A stretch of 64,000 nt of DNA from positions 8,439,501 to 8,503,500 of the forward strand of contig NC_087152.1 in the NCBI RefSeq assembly GCF_035594125.1. Reading direction: 5' to 3'. Shown piece after piece: positions 45,382 through 61,400 of the stretch. The number at the start of each line of letters is the position of its first letter. Within the stretch, counting starts at the first letter, position 1. The notes under the pieces were generated by a model. It was not told the DNA's origin. It did no database searches and worked only from the letters and a program-made list of their open reading frames with translations. The position numbers and the translations under genes are program-made. Source of the stretch: Scylla paramamosain (Eukaryota; Arthropoda; Malacostraca; Decapoda; Portunidae).

Positions 45382-45727
45382 ACGGGGAGGGGATGTCACA
45401 CTAAAAAGAAGCAGACAGACTGACAGACCAATAGACAATTAAACAGACAATCAAATATACAAAGATACAAACATACATACTAAATGAAGACGACAGGTAC
45501 ACAGACAGACAGACAAACGGACAGTAGACAGACTCACAGAGTGCCAGATAGAGTGACAGATATGTACTGTACATAATTAGAATTAAAGAAATAAACAGAC
45601 AGACAGACAGACAGACATTTCTTAGAGGCATAGAGAAGTAAACAAAGGTAAAAAATACTTGGAAGAAGAAATAAAACACAAAAAAAATAATATAAGTAGG
45701 AATTCAAAATTATAAATAAATAAATAG

Positions 45728-47265
<1,538 letters not shown>

Positions 47266-47269
47266 CTCC

Positions 47270-47367
<98 letters not shown>

Positions 47368-47424
47368 GTCTCGTCACTCTACCACCCTAACCACACCAGA
47401 CCTCCATCGTCGTTTTTCTTCTCA

Positions 47425-47478
<54 letters not shown>

Positions 47479-47545
47479 AATAATATCAGATAAATAACAA
47501 AGGAAGTAATAATGGTAATAAATGAATAAAAATGATAATAATAAG

Positions 47546-47614
<69 letters not shown>
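47266..47614. repeat. (TC)n, (GT)n, (TC)n cluster
   Basis: (TC)n at 47270-47363 with one TTTC interruption, (GT)n at 47427-47475 and (TC)n at 47546-47614. Confidence 0.96.
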
Positions 47615-47616
<2 letters not shown>

Positions 47617-49117
47617 GGTAACGCCTCCCTGCCTCCTCCTCGATGGCTGTACTTTCAAACACCACTTCATTAATCCCTTCAACGTTAATAGAGTTGCGGC
47701 ATCAAGACTACTAACCGATGTCCATTCATTCCCTTCTTAATAAACTAAGACTCCTTGATATACTTAAACCCACGAAAGGAAAAGAAATCTCCTTCCCTCG
47801 TCAAGGTTGTCAAGTTCAGCCATGTCTGAACTTCACGCCGAGTTGATAAAGAGGGCGCATGGAACGATCTCCACGACAGACACGATGAAACACAAATGAA
47901 AGCATTCCCGTTTTTCTTCAAGCATCAAGCAGGACTAAACTATTCAAACAATCTCCTGGTAAATGGAAGTTCATTGAATGGACTGGAAACATGACGCAAC
48001 GAACCCTGAAGCTGCTTTAACGCCAAGAACCACGGCAACCAACCACCTGCGCCGCCACAGCTCCCACGCCACGCACTCTCCCTCCCCCAGCCCCTTCCCT
48101 CGCATCCTGAACTCACGCATCACCGACAGCAGAATGGCGACGCCCGACTGTGCTCAATTCACCGTCAGATATAAGAAAAGACAGTTACCAACAATTGAGA
48201 ACATTTAAGCGCTGACGTGGATAAGATTCATGTTACTCTCCTTCTGCCAGCTCCATCCCACTTTTACTTCTTATTAATCTTAATTTTCTGCAGCTAGCTT
48301 TGTGACCAGCTGTGCTACGTTTAAGCTCCTGTTGGGGTGTAGTAAGATGGTCCACGAGACTATACATTTTCACTAGGGGCCAGCGGGACTAAAAAAAAAA
48401 AAAAAAGTGTAAATAATATGAGTATGAGTGCGTGTTGTTTTTTATGGGCCACCCTGTGCGGAATTGCCAGCCTGGTACATAGATAGATAGATAGGCTTTA
48501 TGTAAACATTAAAGAAAAAAATGCCACTATGAGAAGCATTACCTGCCACCACCTTAGCCTAGAGAGCGGAAATTCCCTCGGGCTCAGTATCCCAGTGGCG
48601 TATTAAGGTGAAGTGATTAAAAAATTTCTTGTGTAGCGCCTCAACAACTAAGGTCATATGGCGCTGGATTATAATCCATAAAGAATACTAGCAACGTTAA
48701 AATGAAAGGTAAAGGTAACATAAATAAGGTATAGCTCAAATTTAAAAGAATAAAAAAATAAATAAATAAAAACTAAAAACTACATATTAAGCAGGCTTAG
48801 ACTGAAATATACTAATTACAAGTGTTCGGGGTATCAATGGGGGAGAGGGAAAGATCCGCCTAGTGTCTCACTCAAGCATAACATGTTTTATTTGTCGTTA
48901 CTTTTATGATCTGTAAGTTGTCTATATTCATCCACAAATAATATATTAGAATAGTTTCCTCTTCACTCTCGTTTTTTTCTAAATATCAGTACCACAGAAA
49001 TCTAAATAAAAAGTGTTATTGCTTCCTGTGTATTCGATTAATGTACTTATACAGCGTTTTTTTTTTTTTTTATTTAGGAAGGTGGACAGACAGGCACCAC
49101 TATCACTGCTGCTGCTG
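47615..49117. other. Stretch without recognised gene
   Basis: Mixed. GATA repeats lie at 48480-48493 and an AAAT patch near 48757. The segment 48626-48690 has a compact GTAGCGCCTC ... GGTCATATGGCGC structure that could be part of a short interspersed repeat, but there is no second copy in the window to prove it. Confidence 0.45.
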
Positions 49118-49134
49118 TTGCTGCTACTACTATA

Positions 49135-49181
<47 letters not shown>

Positions 49182-49195
49182 AAATAATAATAATG

Positions 49196-49265
<70 letters not shown>

Positions 49266-49314
49266 ATGAAGAGTGTGCGATCCGTCCCTGGCGACAAGAG
49301 CCGCAAGGTCTGTC

Positions 49315-49383
<69 letters not shown>
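49118..49383. repeat. (ACT)n, (AAT)n and (TC)n cluster
   Basis: (CTA/ACT)n at about 49118-49180, (TAA)n at 49181-49264 and (TC)n at 49317-49383. Confidence 0.96.
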
Positions 49384-49384
<1 letters not shown>

Positions 49385-49865
49385 AAATGTAATTAGAAAG
49401 TCAATAAGAGTAGACTGGTAATTTGGTATCAGCTTTCAGAAAATCTGCTGTCCTTATTATTTTTTTCATTATTTATTAATACTTATTCAATGTGTTGGTT
49501 CAACTAAAGAAACTTCTTACATATTCAGGTATATTTTCTATTGGTAGGTTTCATCTTATGCGTGAAACCTATGTTGCCAATTTGGCAATTCAGAGTTGAT
49601 ATGGAACGAGTAATTGCATGTCTGTGAATGAGCAAACAATTGTATAAGAACAATCAGTAAGCATTCTTGTGCTGCCCCTGAATAGTATTGAGTAGATCCT
49701 TCTCATTCAGTGGCCATTGTGCATGCGCGGAACTCAGTGCATGGTTGCAAGCAACTCTCACGTAACACTTTAAGTCCAAGACAGTCGGAAACATGTTATG
49801 GACATGTTTCAGGCAGGTGTGACAGCGTTTTAAAGAAAATATTACTCTTCGACTGCTATATAAAT

Positions 49866-49905
<40 letters not shown>

Positions 49906-50815
49906 CATAAGAGCTTAGAGTGGGAGGCGGAATATTGTTCCATCATTCCCAGAGAGGGAGAGAGAGAGAGAGAGAGAGAGAGAAAGCAAACAAGTCTAAG
50001 TGTCACTTGATACTTTTGCAATTCATGTTTAGCCATCATAGCTATTCATCACCGTTCACTGGATCATTCCTGTTGATTTTAACATTCCAAAAACTTATAG
50101 CGTTACATTCAGTTACGAAACACAAAAATTAATTGTTTATCATTCATTATCCTGTTGTTCCCGTGTTTAAATATTTTGTGAAATGAAAAACATGACTAGA
50201 TCAGCTGGAGAGGGCGACAAGATAGTGATCAAGGGTGCAACTGTGATGGTAAATAACGAGAAAGGAGTAATAAAGATCAGGAAGAAATGACGTGGATGTT
50301 GATATGACGATATGTGCAGGTGTTTGCACTGAGTGTGCAGGTGTTTGCGGATGCGTGGAAACAGTAAACAACAACCAACAATCGTCAATCACCTTCCTGC
50401 TTCCCCATCTGTTGTAGCACTCTGTTACTGACGGACGCCCTATGTTCTCTCGTCTTGTTTTAAGAGCGCGGCAATTTTCATTTATTCCTACCTAACCATT
50501 GTTTGATTGTAAGATACCAGATTATTTCCATATGGACAATTCTAAATAAAGATGTTGGTGAAAGCGCATCGTTAGTTTGCCTCAGGTTTTTAAAGCAAGA
50601 CAAGTCAGCGAGTGAGAGCATCAGTCAGTGGCAGTGTCCCCATGATCGTGTCTCGAAACGCCAAACTTACAATGCTAGACTTGGTGACAGCACAATGTAG
50701 CGATGACTTTTCTTAGTATTCATTATATTACATACTTTCTAAGACTGTTGTTATTTGTTTTACTGTTATCAAGGTTAATTCAGATAAAAAAAAAAAAAGA
50801 TTGAGGACAATATAC

Positions 50816-50816
<1 letters not shown>
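49384..50816. other. Stretch without recognised gene
   Basis: It includes (GT)n at 49868-49900 and (AG)n at 49954-49983. Other frames are short and unassigned. Confidence 0.5.
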
Positions 50817-50891
<75 letters not shown>

Positions 50892-51133
50892 ACGTAAAGT
50901 GTACTAAAAATCGAGGACGGATACTGCACATGAAACGAATCACGTCTTCCGCGGCTACCTAGGCAAAGTGAACCGGAAATGGAGACAGCCTGTTTCCTAC
51001 CGAGCTCGGGGTAAAGAGGTGGCCTGTTGTGTTAGGGAGGGCGGGAGAGATGAAACACAGGGAGGCAGTGGATAAGGAAAGGATGGGAGATAGAAAAGAT
51101 ACAATATGAGAGGCTAGGAGAGGGCATATAGAT

Positions 51134-51176
<43 letters not shown>

Positions 51177-51491
51177 AGGAAGAGAGAACAGAAGAAAGGC
51201 TGGGCACGGGAAGAAGAGCACCTGTGAACATCACGCAGTGGAATGCGGGACAGCCAGCAAGTGTTTTCTGGAGATTGGCCAGGCAGGTGTGTAGGTGAGG
51301 AGGATGTGGGAGGGTGGAAATGACGGTGGGAGTTCAGCTGCATGTACGAGTATGAGGCACCTGCGAAGCAGTGGTGTGATGGAGTCGTGGGAACTGCAAC
51401 AAGAATATCGCGGTATGCGACGGCCGAGACGGACACACGCCCCCGCGCGCGCGTTGACAATACAATGCTAGACAAATTGTAGCGCTTGACC

Positions 51492-51532
<41 letters not shown>
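50817..51532. repeat. Three (AG)n arrays
   Basis: (AG)n at 50817-50889, 51140-51173 and 51495-51532. The spacers are mixed sequence with no recognised exon, including a CGCGCGCG patch near 51443. Confidence 0.9.
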
Positions 51533-51535
<3 letters not shown>

Positions 51536-51869
51536 TGATTGTTGTGTGAGATATACTTTAAATAAACATTCTAATGTAGTGACTCCTTAACCCATCAGTC
51601 CCTTCATGGTGCAGTCATCAGTATGTCTTGCTGTGTTTATGGGAGGCACTCTGCTAGTTACAATAGAGCCTCTGTAGAGGTGTGACATAAAGACGTGGCT
51701 ATCCTGCCATTACGCCTTGTCCTGCTGCAGGGAAACTTTTGAACCACCCTTCGGTGAGCAACAAGTAAATGCTGATGATTTGTATAAATAATTCGTTGAT
51801 AGATTACATACACGATAGTCAGTAAATATTCCTTATAACACAATAAGATCACAGATGTGTGACCCTAAA
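51533..51869. other. Stretch without recognised gene
   Basis: Unique sequence between the AG arrays and the LINE. Nothing assignable. Confidence 0.5.
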
Positions 51870-54085
51870 TGGATGACTGGTATCTTAAAACACTACTTAA
51901 GTCTGAAAAGAAGTATATATAAAAGATTAATGGCAGATTAAAGACAGGGGAAGAGGATTTAAGGCCTCAGTATAATGAACTGGTCAAAACATTTAGGAAA
52001 TTAACAAAGAAAGTTAAAAATAAATACAAATAAAAGGTTGCTAGTCAGGCGAAGACTGATGACAAGGGATGCCATCAGGTATATAGTAATTTACAAAGAA
52101 CAGAGAAATAATAGGTCCATTAAGGGCATCTGATGGAATTAGTTCTAGGGAAGAGATGAGTAAAATTCTGAATTAATATTTTTAACACTTTGCGGCCAGG
52201 TAAACATACATGAAATGCCGGATAGTGAATAGATATTTAGAGTAGAAGAGAATGAGAATCTGACATATTTCTATAACTAAGGAGATAGTGGAACACGAGA
52301 TAGATAGGCTGAAAAGTCACCAGGACTAGACTAAATATACATATCTCAGGGTACTAAAAGAATGCAAAGAGGTTATTTGTGAACTATTAATTACTGTATT
52401 TAGGAAACTGCCAGATTCAGGAGAGGTACTAGTAATGTGGGGACAAGCAGATGTAGTGCCCACCTTTAAGAAAAGAAATAAAATATTAATGTCTAATTAT
52501 AAATCTGTCAATTTCTCTTCAATTGTTGGCAAAATAATGGAGACAATAACTGTGAGGAACATTAGGGAGCATTTACACAAGCATAACTTGATAAATCAGT
52601 CAGTGCATTGCTTCAAAATGGGGAAGTCTTGCCTTACGAACTTGTTGAGTTTTTATGTAAAGTTTGCAAGGCAGTAGACAATAGGGATAGTTATGACATC
52701 CCATACCTGGACTTTGGCAAGTTGTTCTTGTTCTACAAGGTACCCCCCCATCAAAGATTCTTGAGAAAGGTCAAGGTGGATTGGATAGATGGGAAGGTGT
52801 TGTTAGGCTGTATAAAATCATGGTTATGTGACAGGTGACAGTTACAATTTGGGGTTCTAAATCTGAGTTATCCCTTAGCCTTTCAGGATATGTCAATTAC
52901 CTCATATGAGAGATTGATTTGAACTATTCAATACATCCAACAACTCAATTTTGACCAAGGTGTGGCATACCTCAAAATTAGGTTGGACTCAGATGCCATC
53001 ACCTTGCAGGCAGACCTGGCTAATATGAATGAATGGACAGACAGATGGCAAATGCAGCTTGATAATAACAAATGTAAATTGCGTAAGGTTGATAGAAGAA
53101 GCCCACACAGTTAAAAATGAAACTTTAAGTTCTGAGAATGGAAAGATTTAGGAATTATAGTTAGCTCTGATCTCCATCTAAGAAAACAATGCAGTGAAAA
53201 AAAAAAAAAGCAAGTTGGGTATTAGGATTAATTTTTAGGAATGCTAAAAGTACAAGTCCTGAAGTAATATTAAAGTGATTAAAGTTATATTTAGTGCTGG
53301 TTAGACTTCATCTAGATTATGCTGTGCATTTCTGGTCCCCATATTACAAGAAGGATATATGTCTATTAGAATCAGTACAAGGGAGAATGATGAAGAGAAT
53401 ACAGGGATCTTTAAATTATAGGGCAGTGGTTCTCAACCTGGGGGCCATGGAAGGCTGTTACAAATCACACATTTCTAAATAATAACTTTTCCCCAACCAA
53501 ATTCAAGTTTGCTTATATCTGCTAGTCTCTTGTAGTCTAGTGATGTAAGTATATCACAGAAATCTATCAAATACAAGATAATGACTCAACTTTGTAATAA
53601 AACAAAGGTGTTCTCATCAACATTCAGTTATTCATTTACTTATTTATTATCATTATTTATTTATTTATTTACTTTTTTTTTTGGTGGGGTTGGGGAGAAA
53701 AATAGAGGAGCCACACAAATGTAGAGAATTCATGAAGGGGGAATGGAGAGAAAAAGGTTAAGAACCACTGGTATAAGAGATATAACAAAGGGGACAAGCA
53801 AAATTCTCAGGATTAGTAATCAGGATAGAACAAGAAATAATGTGTTCAAGCTTGAAAAAGTTAGATTTTAAAGAGAGAGGAAGGAATTGTTTTTCAAATA
53901 GAGTGGCAGATGAATGGAATGGACACAGTAATCAAGTTGTTAGTCACTAGGGTGGCTTTTAAAAAAAATTGACAAATTTGTGGATGGAGATATGTGGAAA
54001 TAAGCAGGTATGTTATATACAGGCACTGCCACATGTATGCCTGATGGCTTCTTGTAGCTTCCCTTATTTCATTATGTTCTAATAC
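51870..54085 (+). mobile_element. Dead non-LTR retrotransposon (LINE, CR1/Jockey-like RT)
   Basis: Read across several frames and stops, the plus strand gives the landmark order of a LINE reverse transcriptase. First comes a region with DGISSREEMSKILN and VLKECKEVI (about 52130-52380). Next is the finger region with ADVVPTFKK, SNYKSV and IVGKIMET (52435-52560), then YLDF of palm motif A (about 52700) and SWLCDR. After these come NEWTDRWQMQLDNNKCK (about 53025-53085), DLGIIVSSDL, DYAVHFWSPYYKKD (about 53310-53360) and a C-terminal segment with NRVADEWN (about 53905). The FADD catalytic box expected near 52955-52975 is no longer recognisable, and motif A is damaged. There are frameshifts, stops and a 347-bp insertion, so the copy is inactive. 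The 3' end runs through TGCCTGATGGCTTCTTG to a TTATTTCATTATGTTCT tail. No endonuclease region is seen, so it is probably 5'-truncated. Confidence 0.85.
53424..53770. mobile_element. hAT-like non-autonomous transposon inside the LINE
   Basis: The ends are inverted repeats: CAGTGGTTCTCAACCT on the left, and on the right a sequence whose reverse complement is CAGTGGTTCTTAACCT (15 of 16 identical). This terminus is typical of hAT elements. The flanking 8-mers TTATAGGG and GTATAAGA agree at 5 of 8 positions, which fits an eroded 8-bp target-site duplication, the hAT length. LINE coding sequence is broken at the left edge and resumes to the right. At 347 bp it has no transposase and is a MITE-type derivative. 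It includes an ATTT-repeat and poly-T patch around 53640-53682. Confidence 0.75.
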
Positions 54086-54269
54086 CAACACATACAAGCA
54101 TATTAGTTTCAAACCTTTAAAAATGATGATGATTGTGGTAGACATCCACCCAAATGATGCCATCACAATATTGAAGTTATGAAGTAATTAGAGATAAAGT
54201 CTTCTTTCTTTTCACCCTATTCACCTTCAAGTAAAATTCTTTGTAATATACAATATACTTTATGTATGT

Positions 54270-56577
<2,308 letters not shown>

Positions 56578-56679
56578 TCAAGTAATTCCAGGAGCGCCGA
56601 GCTTGGGGTCACTTAGAGGGCTTATGACTATGTGGATCTTGAGTGAGTCACATGGTTCTTGTAGATATCTTTTCCTTTC
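56578..56679 (-). CDS. BTBD17-like exon F, last coding exon
   Basis: 102 bases after TGTTTGTCAG, phase 0, 33 codons and a TGA at 56578-56580. It encodes a short C-terminal strand region including SLKIHIVISPLSDP. It was too short to stand out as an open frame and was found by searching downstream of exon E for a phase-0 acceptor. Its KIHIVI strand fits the end of the family's C-terminal domain. The preceding intron of about 1.36 kb contains nothing I can assign. Confidence 0.75.
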   Translation of the reverse strand, partial: ERKRYLQEPCDSLKIHIVISPLSDPKLGAPGIT

Positions 56680-58356
56680 CTGACAAACAGAAGACAGTAA
56701 ATTGAGTTATCATATAAAATATGAATAACATGAAAAATTGTGAAAAATGCAAAATAAAATTACTCTAGCAAAATATACAGAACTGATAAATGTTATAGTA
56801 CATATGCAAACAGATGATCACAATAATGGATTAAGAAACAAAAAAATCATAAGGATATGTGAAGAGCAATTATAAACTTCAACTGATTTATATAATATTG
56901 ATAAAAAGGAGCATGTAGTTTAGTACTCTAACACAGATGTAGTTTTAAGGATTACAAACTGGATAAAATGAATATAAGAGAAAGATCTACAAACAACAAG
57001 AGGAATAAAAATTGTCCTGCAGCATTCTTATTTTCAGCTGTCTCACAAAAACGTATTATTTTTGGTGGCTTTTGTTATATTTGTGGTAAAAAAAGAAAAA
57101 AAAACACTCATAAGAAACCTTTAGTCTTTTCACTAGTTGGAAAATAATGCTTTGCAGCAGAGGGCATCTCATTCATATCCATTGTTTCAAACAATATACT
57201 CAATTTCATGATGGAGGAATCTAATCTTGATCTATGACCATGAAATAACAATAAGATCTCCTTTCCTTTTATAATAATAGCAGAAATTAGATGTCAACAC
57301 AAATTAAGGAGTTGTGACCTCACTGTCCAGCAGGAACAGAATCCTATCAAAATTACACTTCTGTGTATACGGTCAACAATTCTACCCTTATCTAAATGTG
57401 TGTCAGGGGAAGGGGGGGAGTGAAGAAGACCATTGAACACCTGAGAGTAGAAAGCAACAGGTATGAGGATCAAAGAAGCTAACTTTTGACAGCAGTAATA
57501 GTCATCAATGAGGAGGAAGAATGGCATAGGAGGTTTGAAGAAGACAGAGGGATCAGCACAGTACTAGTATGATATGGAGATAAACTGAAATTGAAAAAAA
57601 ATATAAAATGTATTAAAAAAATTTTAATAGAGCTGGGAAAAGGGACTACGGAAGCAGTATAATAGTGAAAAGGAGCAGTGTGAGAAACAACAGAAGCAAT
57701 GATCAGATTACCTAACAAGTTACAAAGCAAAAGAAGTCACAAGAAGCCCTGTGACAGAGGATGACATATGCATCATGTGCAGGAAAGAACCACTGGCTCT
57801 TTTTTGCTCACTTTCCAAGTTATGCTTGGATGCTAAAGCAAATTTTGCTTGATATTTATGCTTGTCTTATGAACTGATCATATACAAAGTTAATTGTAAA
57901 CCACAGTACTAATGTATAAATATGTGCATCCCATACATAGCTGTGTCCAATTGTACTTACTAGATTCAACCAAGTTATCTTAAGGTTGGAAACAAGTATA
58001 TGACAATATTCCCAACAATAAGAGCTCCTTATACTTACTGGAGGATCATTCAGGTTGTCAAAGGGGAGAATGTCATCCAGATTCAACAAGTTGTCATCAG
58101 CAGAAAATATATAGTTAGTAGACACCACATTAACTATGTACTCAATCCCTTCTTGCATTGCAAAAACTAGCACTGCCACTCTGACTCTTGCATATTCCAC
58201 ATCCTTTGCTGTGACTGCCAGTCTGACTGTCCTTAACACTGCTTCAGGCACCTCTACTGTTCCTTGCCACACAATCAAGTAAAACTTCCGAAACCAAACA
58301 CCCTGGAGAAAGACAGATATCATGTAAAAAAAAAATAATAATAAAATAAATAAATA

Positions 58357-58439
<83 letters not shown>

Positions 58440-61400
58440 GGATTAAGATATCAATAAAAAAGCCACTTGTCATCCAGTTGATCTATGCTTCAATTTTCTC
58501 TTAAATCATGTAATTCAGAATCTAATTTTGCTGGCTCAATTACATTCTGATGATAGTTGGACATGGGTAAAATCAAATAATATAAAGTAAGATACAAATA
58601 ACATTACTGTAGGACTACAAATAGGCTAGAATGACTGAAAAGAAACTAATAATGACAGGAAATTCTACACCCCAAACAGGAAAACTTACCTTCGGGTAAA
58701 GCTCAACTATCCACTCCAGCTGCGTGTCACAGTCCAGCTCTGAGGCAGAAGCTGGTGTTGAGAAAACAAGAGTTCTAGTGTGATATGCAGGGAGGCAAGG
58801 CAAGTTGTCCACAGTGAGGCTTGCACTCCATTGCTCTGCTGTGTATAGCCGTGGGGTGAACAAGAGACGATTGGAAGGCTCAGGATCCCTTATTATCTCT
58901 TTCACACGATCCCATTGGCCTGCAGGCAATGAAGATTCAATAGTGGAATCTTTTCTATGTAAGGGAATTACATAAAATAGATCCTAAAAAGAAAGGGGTA
59001 ATGCACCAGTTAGACACAATCAAATCCATGAACTCTCATTACCTATGCAGGAATCACGATACAAAAACTGCTTGTGGGAGAAACATGGAATCTGTGATGG
59101 AATACACTAATAATACCATATTTGATGGCTCATAAGATGCACCTTTTCTCCAAAAAAAAAAGTTTCAGGAAATGAGCCTGTGTCCTATGAGGCCAAGGTT
59201 CAGCATTAAGGCAGTGGTTGGTGGTAAGTCTATGGCAACAGAGGCTCTAAAATCAAACCCCAGACATCTTCGCACATGTAAACAAAGTGATGATTGGTAC
59301 TACACCACAAAACAACTCTTTCTTTCAAGGTAACAATATATAATAGGTCATACTTACTGGTAATTCACATAGAATGACACCAGTCAGGAAGAATTTGCCT
59401 GAGTTACCATGCACCATGCATTGCATGTACCAAAACAAACACACAATCAGTTACGTGCCAAACCTGGTGAAACGGGCAAGCTTCACTGCATTCTTTACAG
59501 TGTGATGCCATTACTCCTTGAGGTAAGACACACTTTCATATAATTAAAATTGCACCTATCTTTTAACATTCTTATGAGCAAACTTTATTACCCCTGTAGT
59601 CTCTCACAGACACTGCCGATGCCATATGCCAGGTACATGTTTACATCTCACAACAGAATTGGTACGCTGGCTACTAGCAAATATTAAAGTTTTTATGTGC
59701 AAAATATTGGGATCTAATAATGATCTAAAATGCATGTGAGAATCTTCAAAGGTCAGGTGAAATCCTTCACTTCATATTCAGAGCTTAAATCTACTCATTT
59801 ATCTTTTTTTTTTCATTTCAATGTCTGCCAAAACTGGGCGCATCTTATGAGCCATCAAATACGGTAATTCATACATATTCTAATAAAGACAAAATTATGG
59901 AATGAGGTCCCCATTGTGAAACCTTTAAATACTTGTAATGGCAAATATATATGTCAGTATATTTACCTATAACTAAATCATCATTGTAGAAGGTCTTGCA
60001 TACCTGAGTGAAATGACATTCCAATGGCCATGCGTGTGACAAAAAATTCTTTGTACTTGATAGTCAGTGGCACCAACAACAAGTCTGCCAACTGTCTTGG
60101 AGTCATCATTGGAAATCGGACAAACTTCATCACCTATTGGTATTATAAGAAGAAACTTATTACTATTAAACTGTAGTTAACCTTTTTAAAGGGAGAAAAA
60201 GATTAGGAAGCACAAAAGATAACAATTTTCACTTAACATTACACTAACCAGCATGATGAATTCACCATACACATTTCCAGTGGCAGTCCAGACAAACTCT
60301 GGACAGAAACAATTGCCTATGTTTCCTCTATTAAACAAGACAAACTGGTGACAGACTGGTCATCTGAATATGTCAATAAGATAAAAAGGCAAAAAGTTAT
60401 GAGCTTAAAATATTCTTTCAATATCAAGGAGCTGGTCCCTCAAAAAACTGAACTGATTTAAATGAGTTCAAAGACTGCAAATCTCCCTCAAATGTTTTTT
60501 TTCTCTCTTTTTATAATTCTTTTTACAAGACCTATATACTTCAGCATTTGCAGCAAACTATACAGTTTTACTCATTTCTGCATCATTTCTCACTGTAACA
60601 AACTCCCATCTCTAATTGCCTGCAGGACCATTACCAGCACCTCCATGTTTGTGGCTGACTTGAAATTCATTTACCACACCTTAGAGCCATAAAGAACATG
60701 CCCATAAACTACAAACTCAAAAAGTAAGGAACACTGACCTCATATGTTAGCCATTCCATACGATCAACAGAATCAAAGGAACTTGTGCTAGAGTCCCGCC
60801 TAAGGTGTAGCTTACAACAGGATACACCACTTGAAGTTGTACCAGGAATGTAAGATGCAAGACCTGTGGGTGGCTCCCCTGGGGTTGTCACAGGAGATGG
60901 ACTCATGAGTTTCTCTGCCTGCTGATGTAGCCAGGATACAACAATGCTGTGGGCAGAGATGTGTGCAGTTAGTTAACTTTATGCACAATACACTAAGGCA
61001 ATATGAAAGGGTTTCACAGACTGTATGGAAAATCCCGTGACTCAGTACAATCTTTGGTATTTACAAATGCACTCAGGAGATGAGGGGTACAGAAAAAAAA
61101 TATGTGAAGGAATTGAACAAAAACTACTGGGAAACTCTACCACTATAAAGCTAAATAAAGCCATTAAAACTAGATAGAAATAATCCTAGATTTGCCAAAG
61201 ATATTGTTCTTCTAATGAGAGAATCAATAAGTGAGTAACAACAGATTTTACAAAAAGGCATGAAATTAAAGATGATAAAGAAAGAAAATGTTTAGGAATA
61301 TATCTGCTTAAGCTAAAAAATAAGCACCAGTCTTAATCATGACAGGAAATCAAGAGAATAAAGACAGAATGGAATGCTTTTTTGGGTTATCAAACCAGTG

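Noticed and set aside
58926..58984. Upstream alternative start of exon D at a TTTTTAG acceptor
   Set aside because: It is in phase 0 while exon C ends in phase 1. Using it would shift the frame, while the inner CTGCAG acceptor fits exactly.
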